From positions 1,022,001-1,086,000 of the forward strand of contig OZ023192.1 of NCBI GenBank assembly GCA_963995505.1: DNA of 64,000 nt, read 5' to 3'. The stretch is from Hypericum androsaemum. Lineage: Eukaryota; Streptophyta; Magnoliopsida; Malpighiales; Hypericaceae. The position numbers and the translations under genes were made by a program. Positions 12,210 to 23,647 of the stretch are shown piece after piece. Position 1 is the first letter of the stretch. Each line of letters begins with the position of its first letter. The notes below the pieces were generated by a model. That model saw only the letters and a list, made by a program, of their open reading frames with translations, did no database searches and was not told the origin of the DNA.

Positions 12210-13814
12210 TGATGAGTGTGGAAACACTCTATCATCTATGTATGTTTTAGTGTCGATTTTTTATTGTTTCTAGTGTTTTTGTGTGTTATGTATCGTTGTA
12301 TTGATATATATCGTGCTTTGAATATTTTAGTGTAGTTCTTGTGATTTTCATTGCATTTTATTCATGCTTATTTCTAGGAGACTTTGCAGAGATTCGAGGA
12401 GGATTTTGGTGCACCGTGGAGCGTGTCTTAGGCGATTGCATCAGCTGTGAAGAATGGTGCACGATCGCAACCGCGACGACATTAGGTAGACTGACCTCGA
12501 GTGACTCAAATAAAGATAACTTTCGTATACAAAGTCTGATGGAGACGAGTGAGGCAGTTCTAGAAAGAAGACATCCGTGGCTATAACTTTGTCTTTATGG
12601 TCTTCTTTAGATTCAGAGTCCAAGAGGGTAAAAAATGCATCCAAAGTCAAGTATTAAAACTGAGAACTTACCAAGACGAAATGGGCCGAAATTCATGGCC
12701 CATTTCGGGACCATTCCGGAATTGTCCATGACTTTTGATGGCTGCCACTCCACCACTTCATGGCTGGCATTCCATCACCTAACTCACCAACTTCACTCCA
12801 CTACCACCCCATTTTTCTCCACTACCTCCCCCTTTTCCTCCACTACTTCCCTCTTTCTCTCCACTTCTTCCATCATTCACTCCACTACCTCTCTTTTAAA
12901 CCAAGAAAAGGAAGTTGGCTCATCATATAAGTGAGGAGGAGAGAAAAATGTGGCTAACCATTGTAGGACTTAGAGAGAAAAACGTGGCCAACCATTGTAG
13001 AAAGTTTGGAGAGGAAGCGTAGAGAGAGCTTAGAGAGGAGCTTGGAAGGAACTTGAAGAAGGAGCTAGGAGGGAGCTCTTGAAGACTCATTGAGCTTTCC
13101 TAAACTCTATCTTTATGTTCATGTTCTATTTACATTGTTCAATGGATAATTTGTGTTATTTGATGAATATGTGGGAGTAGTTGATTTGTGGGTTAGGTGC
13201 CTTGATGGTATCTACTTAGCCTATGGTTAAGTGGGGTTAATATGTTAAAGTTTATGAACTAGTTAATGAGTTTAATACTTAATCTTGCTTGATCACCTTG
13301 ATTATGAACTAAATTAATTCTAATTGTCAGGAGGGGTTAGGATTAATGGATCATTTAACTAGTTAACTAGTTACCTTTTGATGAGGGATCTCATTAGGTA
13401 GTTAGTTGTCCAAAGGGTGATGATCATAATTGGTAATTAGTTGGGTAATTAGTTGCAGAAGTGTAGTTAGTTCAACTAAACCTAATTAATGATCGATTTA
13501 GACTAATTAATGGCGGGAGCATTGATTAGTTACTTTAGAAACACCCGGACCATAACACGAATTTAATAAACCTCATATGCCATTTGGTTATTTAGGTGTC
13601 ATTGGTACCAAGTCCACTCTTTCCTTTATTGTTCAAATCTTCTTATAATTTAGTCGTTGTTGTAACCAACTCGTGTTTGGAATTGACAAATCCATTACTT
13701 GTAGTCCTAAACTAGTTGTCGAGTCGTATTTGTGGCCTAACACTTACTCCTCGTGGGACGACAATCTCGTACTTACTCTTTATTGCAAGAGGGGCGTAAA
13801 AACTCCTCCCAACA
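12210..13814 (+). repeat. 5' LTR (A) of the Athila-like element
   Basis: A 1605-bp LTR starting TGATGAGTGTGG and ending CCTCCCAACA. It contains a pyrimidine-rich 'ctccactacctccc' stretch near 12790-12900 and blocks rich in 'gttaactagtta'. Homologous LTRs are at 18222-19835 (inverted), 20334-20983 (truncated) and 23648-25240. Short open frames inside it recur only because the LTR recurs and are not genes. Confidence 0.85.
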
Positions 13815-13816
13815 AT

Positions 13817-13834
13817 TGGCGCCGTTGCCGGGGA
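13817..13834 (+). other. tRNA-Asp-type primer binding site
   Basis: TGGCGCCGTTGCCGGGGA lies two bases after the end of LTR A and is complementary to the 3' end of plant tRNA-Asp. This is the usual minus-strand primer site of Athila-type Ty3/gypsy elements. Confidence 0.85.
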
Positions 13835-13950
13835 TTGAGTGATAGATACTTAATTTGGCTTACGAACTTGGATTGGGATATTTATTTATTTTTGTTTACT
13901 TGGTTACTTAGTACCTTTATTGGTTGTCTTGCAAGGTACTTGTTTGTCGC

Positions 13951-15174
13951 ATGCCCCTCACTCGTTCCACCAACAACTTTCCGGTGGAAATCGAAGCGGA
14001 CATTGGATATTTAGAGAGGACATTACGACAAGAGAAAAGAATTCAAGCAAGGATGGAACATCAAGCTCATCCAAGGGACAATGCACAAGGAGATCTAGCT
14101 CCTCGAAGGACTCTCTTGGATTCCTATAAGCCCACCTTGAGGGGAGCAATGACCGGAGTACCGAGGCCAACTATTCAGGCTAACAATTTTGAGCTCAAGC
14201 CATCTGTGATAAACATGCTCAAATCTTCAGTTCAATTCTATGGGTTGCCGAATGAAGACCCCAATGACCATATTGGTAACTTCTTAGAGATAGCCGACAC
14301 AGTCAAGTTCAATGGAGCTACCGACGATGCTGTGAAGCTTAGGTTGTTTCCATTTACTTTGAAGGACCAGGCCAAAATATGGTACAAGCAATTGGTCAAA
14401 ACAGAGATTGCCACGTGGGAGGAATTATCCAATGCCTTCCTTGAAAAGTTCTTCCCTTTCGCGAAGACAAATAGGCTCAGGAAGGAGATCAACAACTTTC
14501 AACAATTTGAAAATGAGACCTTGAGTGAAGCTTGGAAAAGATTCAAGGGACTACAAAGGAGTTGCCCACACCACAATTTGACAGAGGAGTCTCTACTCCA
14601 CACCTTCTACTTTAGCCTTGGATCATCTACAAGGGGCACGGTTGATGCCGCCGCAAATGGATCATTCTTGGGAAAGGAGAAGGATGAAGCCTACCATATC
14701 TTGCAATAGTTGGCAACCACAAACATGCTTATGGCTAATGAGAGAGCTAGGCAACCGAGAAAGGAGCAAGTAGAAGTGATTGATGTTGACATTGCCTCCT
14801 CAATTCAAGCTCAATTGGCTTTATTAGCAAAGCAAGTGAAGGAACTAAGCTTGAACAAAAGCAATATGGCGGCTGTGCAAATAAATTGTGAAGTTTGTGG
14901 CAATGTTGGCCATGAGATGAATGAGTGTGCCATGTTGGGCTCTTCTATGGAGCAAGTAAATTTCGTGGGTGGCCAACGGCAAGGAGCAAATAGGATGGAA
15001 AATAACCCATATTCCTCTACTTATAATTCCGGTTGGAGAAATCTCCCGAACTTCTCTTGGAGGAGTACCGGAGGAAGTAATGGAGATAACATGGCAATTG
15101 TTTCGGATAAGGAACTTTCTCTTTGCAATACACCTCAAGGGCCTCCTCCAGGTTTCCAACCACTTTCTCTTTGA
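13951..15174 (+). pseudogene. Athila-type gag, interrupted by one stop
   Basis: The frame starts at Met 13951 (MPLTRSTNNF). It contains the retrotransposon gag core (PSVINMLKSSVQFYGLPNED, then KIWYKQL and RFKGLQRSCPHH). A TAG at 14707-14709 interrupts it, after which the same frame continues from 14710 to 15174 with a CCHC-type knuckle (CEVCGNVGHEMNEC). One nonsense change therefore separates it from an open gag. This protein would form the capsid and bind RNA. The sequence downstream (15243-16025) is a different frame leading to the protease. Confidence 0.8.
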
Positions 15175-15242
15175 TGGATCGAATGGAAACTATTGAGGAG
15201 AAGTTTGAAAAGATGGACAAGTTTATGTAATAAGTCAGAGGG

Positions 15243-16025
15243 GTGGTTAGTCAACAAGGACAAAATAACTTAGAACAAATTCTCAAGGGGCAAGCAACCG
15301 CAATGCATAATATGAAGAGGCAACTTGGACAAATAGCAAATGCAAGTGCCCATAGAGAGTCCGGATCTCTTCCAAACTCCACGGAGGCTAATCCTCGAGG
15401 AAATGTGATTGCAATTACCTTGAGGAGTGGCAAAGAAACCATTTGTCAAGAGACAAGCCTGAAATCAAGAGAAAACTATGAGGATGCCAATGAAAAAGAG
15501 AAGAATGCCAAGGAGAATAAAGAGGTGGAGAAAGAGACAAGTCATTTTGCTGAGATTGAGGAAGAAGAGGAGTATGTGCCACCACCACCAAAGATCCCTC
15601 CTCTACTATTTCCTCAAAGAGTCAAAAAGAAGAACGTGATGGTTGACAAATTTCTCGGCTTTATGGAGAAAATGAAAAATGTCCAAATTAGCGTCTCATT
15701 TCTGGAGATGTTGGATCAAGTTCTGCACTACTCCAAGTTTTTGAAGGAACTCATCACAAAGAAGAGGAAGTGCAAAGATGGAGAGACGGTAGCCCTCACG
15801 GCGAAGTGTAGTTCTCTCATCTCCAAGGATCTCCCGATAAAGTTAAAAGATCCGGGGAGTTTCACTATTTCTTGTTTCGTTGGTGATGTTGAGTTTCCTA
15901 AGTGCCTATGTGATTTAGGCGCTCGTATTAACTTGATGCCTTTGTCTATTCTTAGGAGACTTGGGTTGTGTGAGGTGAAAGCCACTTCTATGCGTCTCCA
16001 ATTGGCGGACCAAACCATAAAGAAG
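15243..16025 (+). pseudogene. Athila gag-linker and truncated protease
   Basis: The open frame has a glutamate/lysine-rich linker (about residues 60-115), then an aspartic protease core with DLGARINLMP, in which the usual active-site triplet D-T/S-G is changed to D-L-G as is common in Athila elements. Homology ends at about 16026, where the sequence switches into the inverted duplication of the downstream MULE. Reverse transcriptase, RNase H and integrase are absent. The remaining codons to 16091 belong to the junction, not to the protease. Confidence 0.7.
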
Positions 16026-19000
16026 CCATTTGGAGGAGCGGCCGATCTGGGTTCTTGGCAAGGAAGAAGACCACCAGCCGATCTTGTTTGATTATTTTTT
16101 TCTGCTGGATATGCTTGGTTGTGTCGGTGAGAAGAAGAGGATCAATTTTTTTTGGTTGATTTCTAGATGGTGTTCTTGTCACAGGGAAGGAAAGAATGAG
16201 AGATGATGTTAGCGGTTTTTTATTTTTTTGTTCTAAGGATATTTTTATCATTTCAATGACAAAAAAAATCATTTCTGGATGGTGTTCTTGTCACAGGGAA
16301 GGTAAGAATGAGAGATGATGTTAGCGGTTTTTTATTTTTTTGTTCTAAGGATATTTTTATCATTTCAATGATAAAAAAAACTCATTTAGGGACGCAAAAG
16401 TATAATAAAAGCAAACTAGAGGGACAACATGATCATTTTTCAAACAGGAGGAATTTTTGAATATATTTAAACAAACTCGAGAGACTTGATAGTAATTTTT
16501 CAAATTCTAAACTACTGAAGATCTAACCACATCAAAATTAAAATTTTGTGAAATTTTTCGTACCTCCATCATTCCGAACCCCACGAAACATATTTAAGTT
16601 TCAGATTCAAATTTTCCTAAATAACGGCATCTAAGTGTTGTAATTTGAGCAAATATAAAAGCAAATTAATAAAAATACAATGGTCTCTGTGAATTTGATC
16701 AAAACAGCGTGTGTGACCAGCCCAATCTTCGAGTCTTCCTCCTCTCCCTATCCAGTCAACGAGATCTTAGAAGCTAAGAAAACATACAAAAAAGGAATTC
16801 AATCGAAGGAAAGAAGGCAGAAACTGAATTAGAAGAGAGAGGAGAGAGAGAGGAGAAAGAGAAAAAAAGCAGGTTAAGAAAAAAGTGCTTGCTAAATTGT
16901 TTTCGGCTACTAATTGAATTTTGCTGTCTTCAATTAGATTGTAGTGGACTCAAATATCTTTTATTATATTATGCGTCTTGTTTGAATGACGGATTGAAAC
17001 ATGAACTTTTTAGAAATTTTGTCCACAAGAGAATAATAGCGCGCAAAGAATACCGACATTAGAAATTACATGGTTTGATCTAATGCCTACATCCACGGAA
17101 AGAAGAGAGAACTTTTATTAGTGAGTAGCCACAAAGTCATATATAGTTTAGGGTAAACATGTCCTTATACATAGTCTAGGGTAAACATGTCCTTATATAG
17201 AGACAAATTCGTATACATCAAGAAACCTATCTAGGTCGGCGTGGATTGTCCAAAATAAGAGTTTGAACAAAATAGCAAACGGCTGTCAGCACCATTTAGT
17301 GGTCGCTAGGTCATCAGAATCCAGGGAGTTTGTAACCCCCTTTAGCGAACGCTAGAGGGTAGCGTCGACTAGCCCTCCTTCAGCTTTCCACTAGTGCTTA
17401 TTTCTCGACATAACTCAATAAACTCCACCTTAGCGAGAAATCATCCCTTGCGAAGAATCATGAAGCTCCACCCGAATTTCAACAAACTCCACATTGATGA
17501 AAAACTGCCTCATGAAGAACCATAAGATTTGCAAAACCAATCTGACTCTACTGACTCCACCTTGAACCATAGATACGCCGACATCAATAAGACCATCTCA
17601 ACTTTCTCACCAACCTTTGTTCAATCAATTAGAGATAGACCCCTAACTCGAGCAACTCCCGAGCTTGCTTGTCGTATTTTCCCAAAATTCTATCGAACTC
17701 TAACTTGCAAGTTCGCCTTCCAAAGAAACCTTGTGACTAATAAATACGCCCTCATTTTTTGATCACCCCAATGCTCCCTAACCTCGAATTGCTTTTTCAT
17801 TGGACCTTTTTGCCCCAAACTAATGCTACAAACTATAGCATACAACAGGACAATATTTTGTTCCACCAATTAGAATCCTCGACATGTCATAAACTCTATT
17901 GTTCAGCCTTGAGTGAGATAACTGACTCGCCCATGGTGCCACCAACGGCTTTGCATTCTCAATGCCAAACCTATCTAACAACTTTGACGTACATGTTCCT
18001 TTAGACAACCATAGTGAGACCTTGCTAACAATGGTTCTTCAAGACAACCATAGCTTCTTGCCAACCATACCTCCACGAAACAATCATAATTTGCTAACCA
18101 TGTCTCTCTGAATTTCAACTGCACTTAAATCATTCATGTCAAGCCTTTAGTCCACCATACAATAGATTTTTCTCTCTTCATCGAATCCCAAAGATGTGAG
18201 TCCACTTACAATCGTGCCTCCTGTTGAGAGGGGTTTTTACGCCCCTCTTACAATAAAGAGTAAGTACGGGATTGTCGTCCCACGAGGACTAACTGTTAGA
18301 CCACAAATACGACTCGACACCTAGTTTAGGACTACAAGTAATAGATTTGTCAATTCCAAACACGAGTTGGTTACTACAACGACTAAATTATAAGAAGATT
18401 TGAACAATAAAGGAAAGAGTGGGCTTGGTACCAATGACACCTAAATAACAAAATGACATATGGGGTTTATTAAATTCGTGTTATAGTCTGGGTGTTTCTA
18501 AAATAACTAATCAACGCTCCTGCCATTAATTAGTCTAAATCGATCATTAATTAGGCTTAGTTGAACTAACCGCACTCCCGTGACTAATTATCCAACTAAT
18601 CTAACTAATTACTAATTATGATCATCACCTTTTGGACAACTAACTACCTAATGAGATCCCTCATCAAAAGGCAACTAGTTAACTAATTAAATGGTCTATT
18701 AATCCTAACTTCTCCCGGCGATTAGAATTAATTTAGTTCATAATCAAGGTGATTAAGCAAGATTAAGCATTAAACTCATTAACTAGTTCATAAACCTTAA
18801 CATATTAACCCCACTTAACCATAGGCTAAGTAGATGCCATCAAGGCACTTAACCCACAAATCAACTACTCCCACATATTCATCAAATAACACAAATTATC
18901 CATTAAACAATGTAAATAGAACATGAACATAAAGATAGAGTTTAGGAAAGCTCAATGAGTCTTCAAGAGCTCCCTCCTAGCTCCTTCTTCAAGTTCCTTC

Positions 19001-20085
19001 CAAGCTCCTCTCTAAGCTCTCTCTACACTTCCTCTCCAAACTTTCTACAATGGTTGGCCACGTTTTTCTCTCTAAGTACTACAATGGTTAGCCACGTTTT
19101 TCTCTACTCCTCCCTTATATGATGAGCTAACTTCCTTTTCTTGGTTTAAAAGAGAGGTAGTGGAGTGAATGATGGAAGTAGTGGAGAGAAAGAGGGAAGT
19201 AGTGGAGGAAAAGGGGGAGGTAGTGGAGAAAAATGGGGTGATAGTGGAGTGAAGTTGGTGAGTTAGGTGATGGAATGCCAGTCATGAAGTGGTGGAGTGG
19301 CAGCCATCAAAAGTCATGGACAATTCTGGAATGGTCCCGAAATGGGCCATGAATTTCGGCCCATTTCATCTTGGTAAGTTCTCAGTTTTAATACTTGACT
19401 TTGGATGCATTTTTTACCCTCTTGGACTCTAAATCTGAAGAAGACCATAAAGACAAAGTTGTAGCCACGGATGTCTTCTTTCTAGAACTGCCTCATCCGT
19501 CTCCATCAGACTTTGTATGCGAAAGTTATCTTTATTTGAGTCTCTCGAGGTCAGTCTGCCCAATGTCGTCACGGTTGCGATCGTGCACCGTTCTTCACAG
19601 CTGATGCAATCGCCTAAGACACGCTCCGCGGTGCACCAAAATCCTCCTTGAATCTCCGCAAAGTCTCCTAGTAATAAACATGAATAAAATGCAATGAAAA
19701 TCACAAGAATTACACTAAAATATTCAAAGCACGATATATATCAATACAACGATACATAACACACAAAAATACTAGAAACAATGAAAAATCGACACTAAAA
19801 CATACATAGATGATAGACTGTTTTCACACTCATCATAACCCCACAGTTGAATCATTGCTTGTCCTCAAGCAAGACTCATACAAACACAATCACAATCACA
19901 TAAGAAAGAAAACATGATAAGGACAAGACTAGGCATGATTAATTCACAATTTAACCCTCCTCAAAATCTCAAACTTGTATCAAAAGACCATCCCACAACC
20001 TAGCTAGTTCGTCAACCCAAACACAGAGAGTAAGAACCGGTAGACACCTCACCACTCTTTGGTTAACCTTCTAGTGTCTTTTATA
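16026..20085 (-). repeat. Inverted duplication of the right-hand flank
   Basis: Read on the minus strand, this block repeats in order: Athila 3' internal DNA (20085-19836), a full Athila LTR (19835-18222), the GGAGG repeat (18221-18217), the right half of the copia element, its 3' LTR (17420-about 17011), copia flanking DNA and half of the Pack-MULE (16501-16026). The same order occurs on the plus strand at 20086-20333 and 23648-27305. The switch point at 16026 has short homology ('ggaggagc.gccgatctggg'). The block carries a private 112-bp tandem duplication (about 16161-16384). Confidence 0.85.
18222..19835 (-). repeat. Athila LTR (B), inverted
   Basis: A full-length LTR on the minus strand (TGTTGAGAGG... 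at 18222, ...CACTCATCA at 19835). On its outer side is the reversed GGAGG target duplication followed by copia sequence; on its inner side is the purine-rich 3' internal end ('taaccccacagttgaatcattgcttgtcc'). It therefore preserves the original junction order of the 3' end of the Athila insertion better than LTR D does. Confidence 0.85.
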
Positions 20086-20333
20086 TAGTGATAACACTTG
20101 GTTAAACCACCGAGTGGTGAGGTGTCTACCAGTTCTTACTCTCTGTGTTTGTGTTGACGAACTAGCTAGGTTGTGGGATGGTCTTTTGATGCGAGTTTGA
20201 GATTTTGAGGAGGGTTAAATTGTGAATTAATCATGCCTAGTCTTGTCCTTATCATGTTTTCTTTCTTATGTGATTGTGATTGTGTTTGTATGAGTCTTGC
20301 TTGAGGACAAGCAATGATTCAAGTGTGGGGGTG
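19836..20333. repeat. Palindrome of Athila 3' internal ends
   Basis: Two copies of the Athila 3' internal end face each other around about 20085: 'ctagctagttcgtcaaccc' at 20001-20020 against 'gttgacgaactagctagg' at 20134-20151, with arms joined by a spacer of about 55 bp near 20058-20112. Each side runs to a purine tract and an LTR (B to the left, C to the right; the right tract is AGTGTGGGGGTG at 20322-20333). This is the axis of the inverted duplication. Confidence 0.8.
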
Positions 20334-20983
20334 TGATGAGTGTGGAAACACTCTATCATCTATGTATGTTTTAGTATCGATTTTCCATTGTTTCTAGTGT
20401 TTTTGTGTGTTATATATCGTTGTATTGATATATATCGTGCTTTGAATGTTTTAGTGTAGTTCTTGGGATTTTTATTGCATTTTATTCATGTTTATTGCTA
20501 GGAGACTTTACGGAGATTCGAGGACGATTTTGGTGCACCGTGGAGCGTGTCTTAGGTGATTGGATCAGCTGTGAAGAATGGTGCACGATCGCAACCGCGA
20601 CGACATTGGGCAGACTGACCTCGAGCAACTCAAATGAAGATAACTTTCGCATACAAAGTCCGATGGAGACGGGTGAGGCATTTCTGAAAGAAGACATCTG
20701 TGGCTACAATTTTGTCTTTATAGTCTTCTTCATATTCTGAGTCTAATAGGGTAAAAAATACGTCCAAACTCAAGTGTTAAAACTGAGAACTTACCAAGAC
20801 AAAATGGGCCGAAATTCATGGCTCATTTCGGGACCATTCCAGAATTGTCCATGACTTTTCATGGCTGCCACTCCACCACTTCATGGCTGGCATTCCATCA
20901 CCTAACTCACCAACTTCACTCCATTACCTCCCCATTTTCCTCCACTACTTCCCCCTTTTCCTCCACTACTTCCCTCTTTCTCT
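20334..20983 (+). repeat. Truncated Athila LTR (C)
   Basis: The first 650 bp of the LTR (TGATGAGTGTGGAAAC...) follow the purine tract directly. Homology to LTR A stops inside the 'ttccctctttctct' pyrimidine run, where the sequence passes into reversed DNA of a second Athila-type element. Short pyrimidine homology at the breakpoint fits a microhomology join. Confidence 0.75.
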
Positions 20984-23597
20984 CTTTCTTTTTTTTTCTT
21001 TTCTTTTTCATCCTTTTTATTTCTTTTCTTTCTTTCTTGCTACAAACTCAAACTGGGCATTTTCTAGGCAAGAACTCGGCTTCTTTGTATGGCCGCTCAA
21101 TTAACCCATAAAAATACTAAGCTACCAACTAAACCCAATACAAAACATTCCCCAAAAGGTGTAAACTTATGCGTCCTCGGATAGGATGACCAAAGGTCGG
21201 GAGGATGGTGGATATAAGGATTAAAGTTGGTATACATATAATATGATCAAAGAATGGCTAGGCTCAATGGGTTAAAGCAATGGATATAAAGGTTTTTGGC
21301 ACTACAGCTCTAGGCTCAATTTCAAAGGATTAGGCCCCGTCATTTACTAACGCCACACAACCAAGACCATGTCAAGTACTAGTAGGATACCTCGATCAAC
21401 CAAACTCAAGTAGGCACCTCATAAATAAATGAAGACGGTTGTCTCCTTCTTCGGCTCAAAGTTCCTTACAAGGTGACTCATCAACTCTCTAGTCTAATCT
21501 ACATAGTGAGACCACTAGTCTAAACAACCGAGGGTGAGGTTTTTACAAGTTCTTAGGCCTTGTGCTTGAGTTCATTTCCTAACTAGGTGTGTAGTAAGCT
21601 TCTAACACAAGTTAAAGAATTTTGAAAGGGGTCAAATTTTAAGAAAAATCATGCCAAATCATTGCCTAAACAAGACAAACTAGACCTAAACACACAAAGG
21701 ATTCCTAAGTGGAACCACACCCCCACACTTGAAGAACACATTGCCCTCAAGGTGTAGGGAGCACATAAACATCTACACAATTAAGTTATACTAACAAACG
21801 CATTAACAACCAAGCATGAACATCAATAAAACATGAAGAACAAGACATCACAAAGACATATAGCAAACTCAAGACATCACGAAGATAAGAAAATAACTAA
21901 AAAAACAAAGTGCTGGGAAACTTCCCTTAGTCTTGAGGTGGAGAGGGTGGTGGTGGTGGGATGGTGTATCTGGATCGCTCCACCATTTGTTGGATGTAGT
22001 AGCCTTGATGTCAAAGTGCCCGCTCCATTCATTTGGTTCGGGCATTCATGGTGTGCATTACCTCAAAGACCTCGCTCCATTGATCAGGTCCTAAACTAGG
22101 CACAAGGGATGGTCCCGAGTCTTCACCCGTTCCAGGCAGTTCTGCGTCTTCACCTCCTTCATCTTGATCGGCCTCTCCTTCGTTGTTACCTCCCCCCACA
22201 GACTTCGGCCTTTCATCTTGGTGTAGCTTCCAATATTGTCTCTCCGCTGGGTAGAGGAAATGAGAGTACTTGTTCACCACCTCTGCTCGCCGCATACTTC
22301 CCATTGTATAGAATGGTATTGTGGACTGCAACAGCTCCAAGGATTGTTCATCAATTCTGCCAAAGGACAAAGCCAAAGTGGTAATAATGTGTCCAAGAGG
22401 CAACTTCTTTGGGTTCTTTCTCGAGGTTTCCCGAAAGATATCAAAAATGTATGAAATTGAGTTGAACTTTAATTGCATCTTCACACAATATAAGATAAAT
22501 AATTCACGTTGTTGAATCTTATTATCCTCCAATTTGCCAAAAAGTGAAGTGCAAATAAACTTGTGAAGCAAGAGAAGAGGGCCATCTTCAATCAAACCAT
22601 TAGGACAATTTCGGGCTTGAAAATTTGGAAATCCGGTAAGAGATTCCCAAAAGTCCTCCACATTAAATGTATTGGTTTTAGAAAGACCACCCTTTTCAAT
22701 ATCGCATGCATTTGACAAGATATCTTCATCAACCACAAACTCGAAATCACCGAGGCGGCATTTGAATCATGTTTTGTCCAAAAACTCCAATGTATTGTAA
22801 AATTCAAGCACCAAGTTTGGAATTCAAGGCATAGGAGTAAACATAAATTCTATCCAACCAAGGTGCCTAGCAAACTCTTTCATTTTCTTCATTAATGTCA
22901 CTTAAACAAGAAACTATGGTCAAAATAATGACCGCGTGGATGTGGAAGAGGAGAAAGGGCTTGGAACTTTTCACCTTCTTCTTGTGAAGCGATGAAGAAT
23001 GGGGCATTGTACTGTTTGCGGAAGTCCTTACTACCACGTGCTTTCATGTCCGCCGGAGGTGCATGTTGAGCATCGACCCCTTATTTTGTCACTTGCTTAT
23101 CCTTCTTCGCCTTGGGAGCCTTTGGTGCCATTGAATTTCTCAAATTTGGGTTTGGGGCGAACTAGGGTTCAAGGGTGAAAATTTGGGGTTTTAGTAGTGG
23201 GTAATGGGATTGATGAGGTGTTTGAGGTTTTGTGAGGGAGGAGATGGAAATGGGATGGGTAATTGGTGTAGAGAATGAAGGAGTTGGTTGAGTAGGATGA
23301 TTGGGAGAGTTTTTCGCTTGGAGTTCTAAAGGGAAGAATTGGGGATTTGAGTTTGGAGAGGAGAATGGAGGAAGAGGAGTGGCAGGAGGGGCCACGACCG
23401 TAGCATGAGGGGCCACGACCATGGCGTGGGGCTTTTCACACGGTCTGGATTGGCAGTAAGTTTGCCACGACCGTGGCATGAGAGGCCACGACCGTGGCCT
23501 TCTGGAGCGGAGCCACGACCATGGCCTGCTGGGCCACGATTGTGGCCTCTTCGGTTTTTCCTCTCGCCAATGTCCAGAGAAATTTCCACCTCGTTGG
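20984..23597 (-). mobile_element. Reversed 3' part of a second Athila-type element
   Basis: On the minus strand this holds the ORF1-like gene (23131-22029), then non-coding DNA with a purine tract ('cttcaagtgtgggggtg' read on the minus strand, about 21720). A further segment to about 20990 has the Athila-like phrase 'cctttatatccattgcttt'. No LTR of its own is joined. 23162-23580 is a leader rich in the palindromic unit CCACGACCGTGG. It separates LTR C from LTR D. Confidence 0.6.
22029..23131 (-). pseudogene. ATHILA ORF1-like (plant transposon protein) gene, broken
   Basis: The minus-strand frame starts at about 23131 with a lysine-rich MAPKAPKAKKDK. After stops and frameshifts it is open from 22736 to 22029. 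Visible segments include LHKFICTSLFGKLED, LGHIITTLALSFGRIDEQ and a Glu/Asp-rich tail, which resemble the ATHILA ORF-1 / putative plant transposon protein family. Its role in these elements is not established; it may relate to the gag or env-like region. Early stops make it non-functional. Confidence 0.6.
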
Positions 23598-23647
23598 GAC
23601 CTTGAGTGAAGGTTGGGAAAGATTCAAGAGACTACAAAGGAGTTGCC
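23598..23647 (+). pseudogene. 50-bp gag scrap abutting LTR D
   Basis: 'gaccttgagtgaag' to 'ctacaaaggagttgcc' matches the gag sequence near 14516-14566. It stops exactly where LTR D begins (TGATGAGTGT at 23648). An LTR fused directly to internal gag is not a normal element end, so it marks a recombination or re-insertion breakpoint. Confidence 0.7.

Noticed and set aside
12341..12934. Recurrent 80-100 codon frames inside the Athila LTRs (also at 19395-19704, 20482-21111, 23779-24390)
   Set aside because: They occur only because the LTR is repeated, run on both strands and match no protein family.
13673..14014. Open frame across the end of LTR A and the primer site
   Set aside because: It spans the non-coding primer binding site and is in a different frame from gag.
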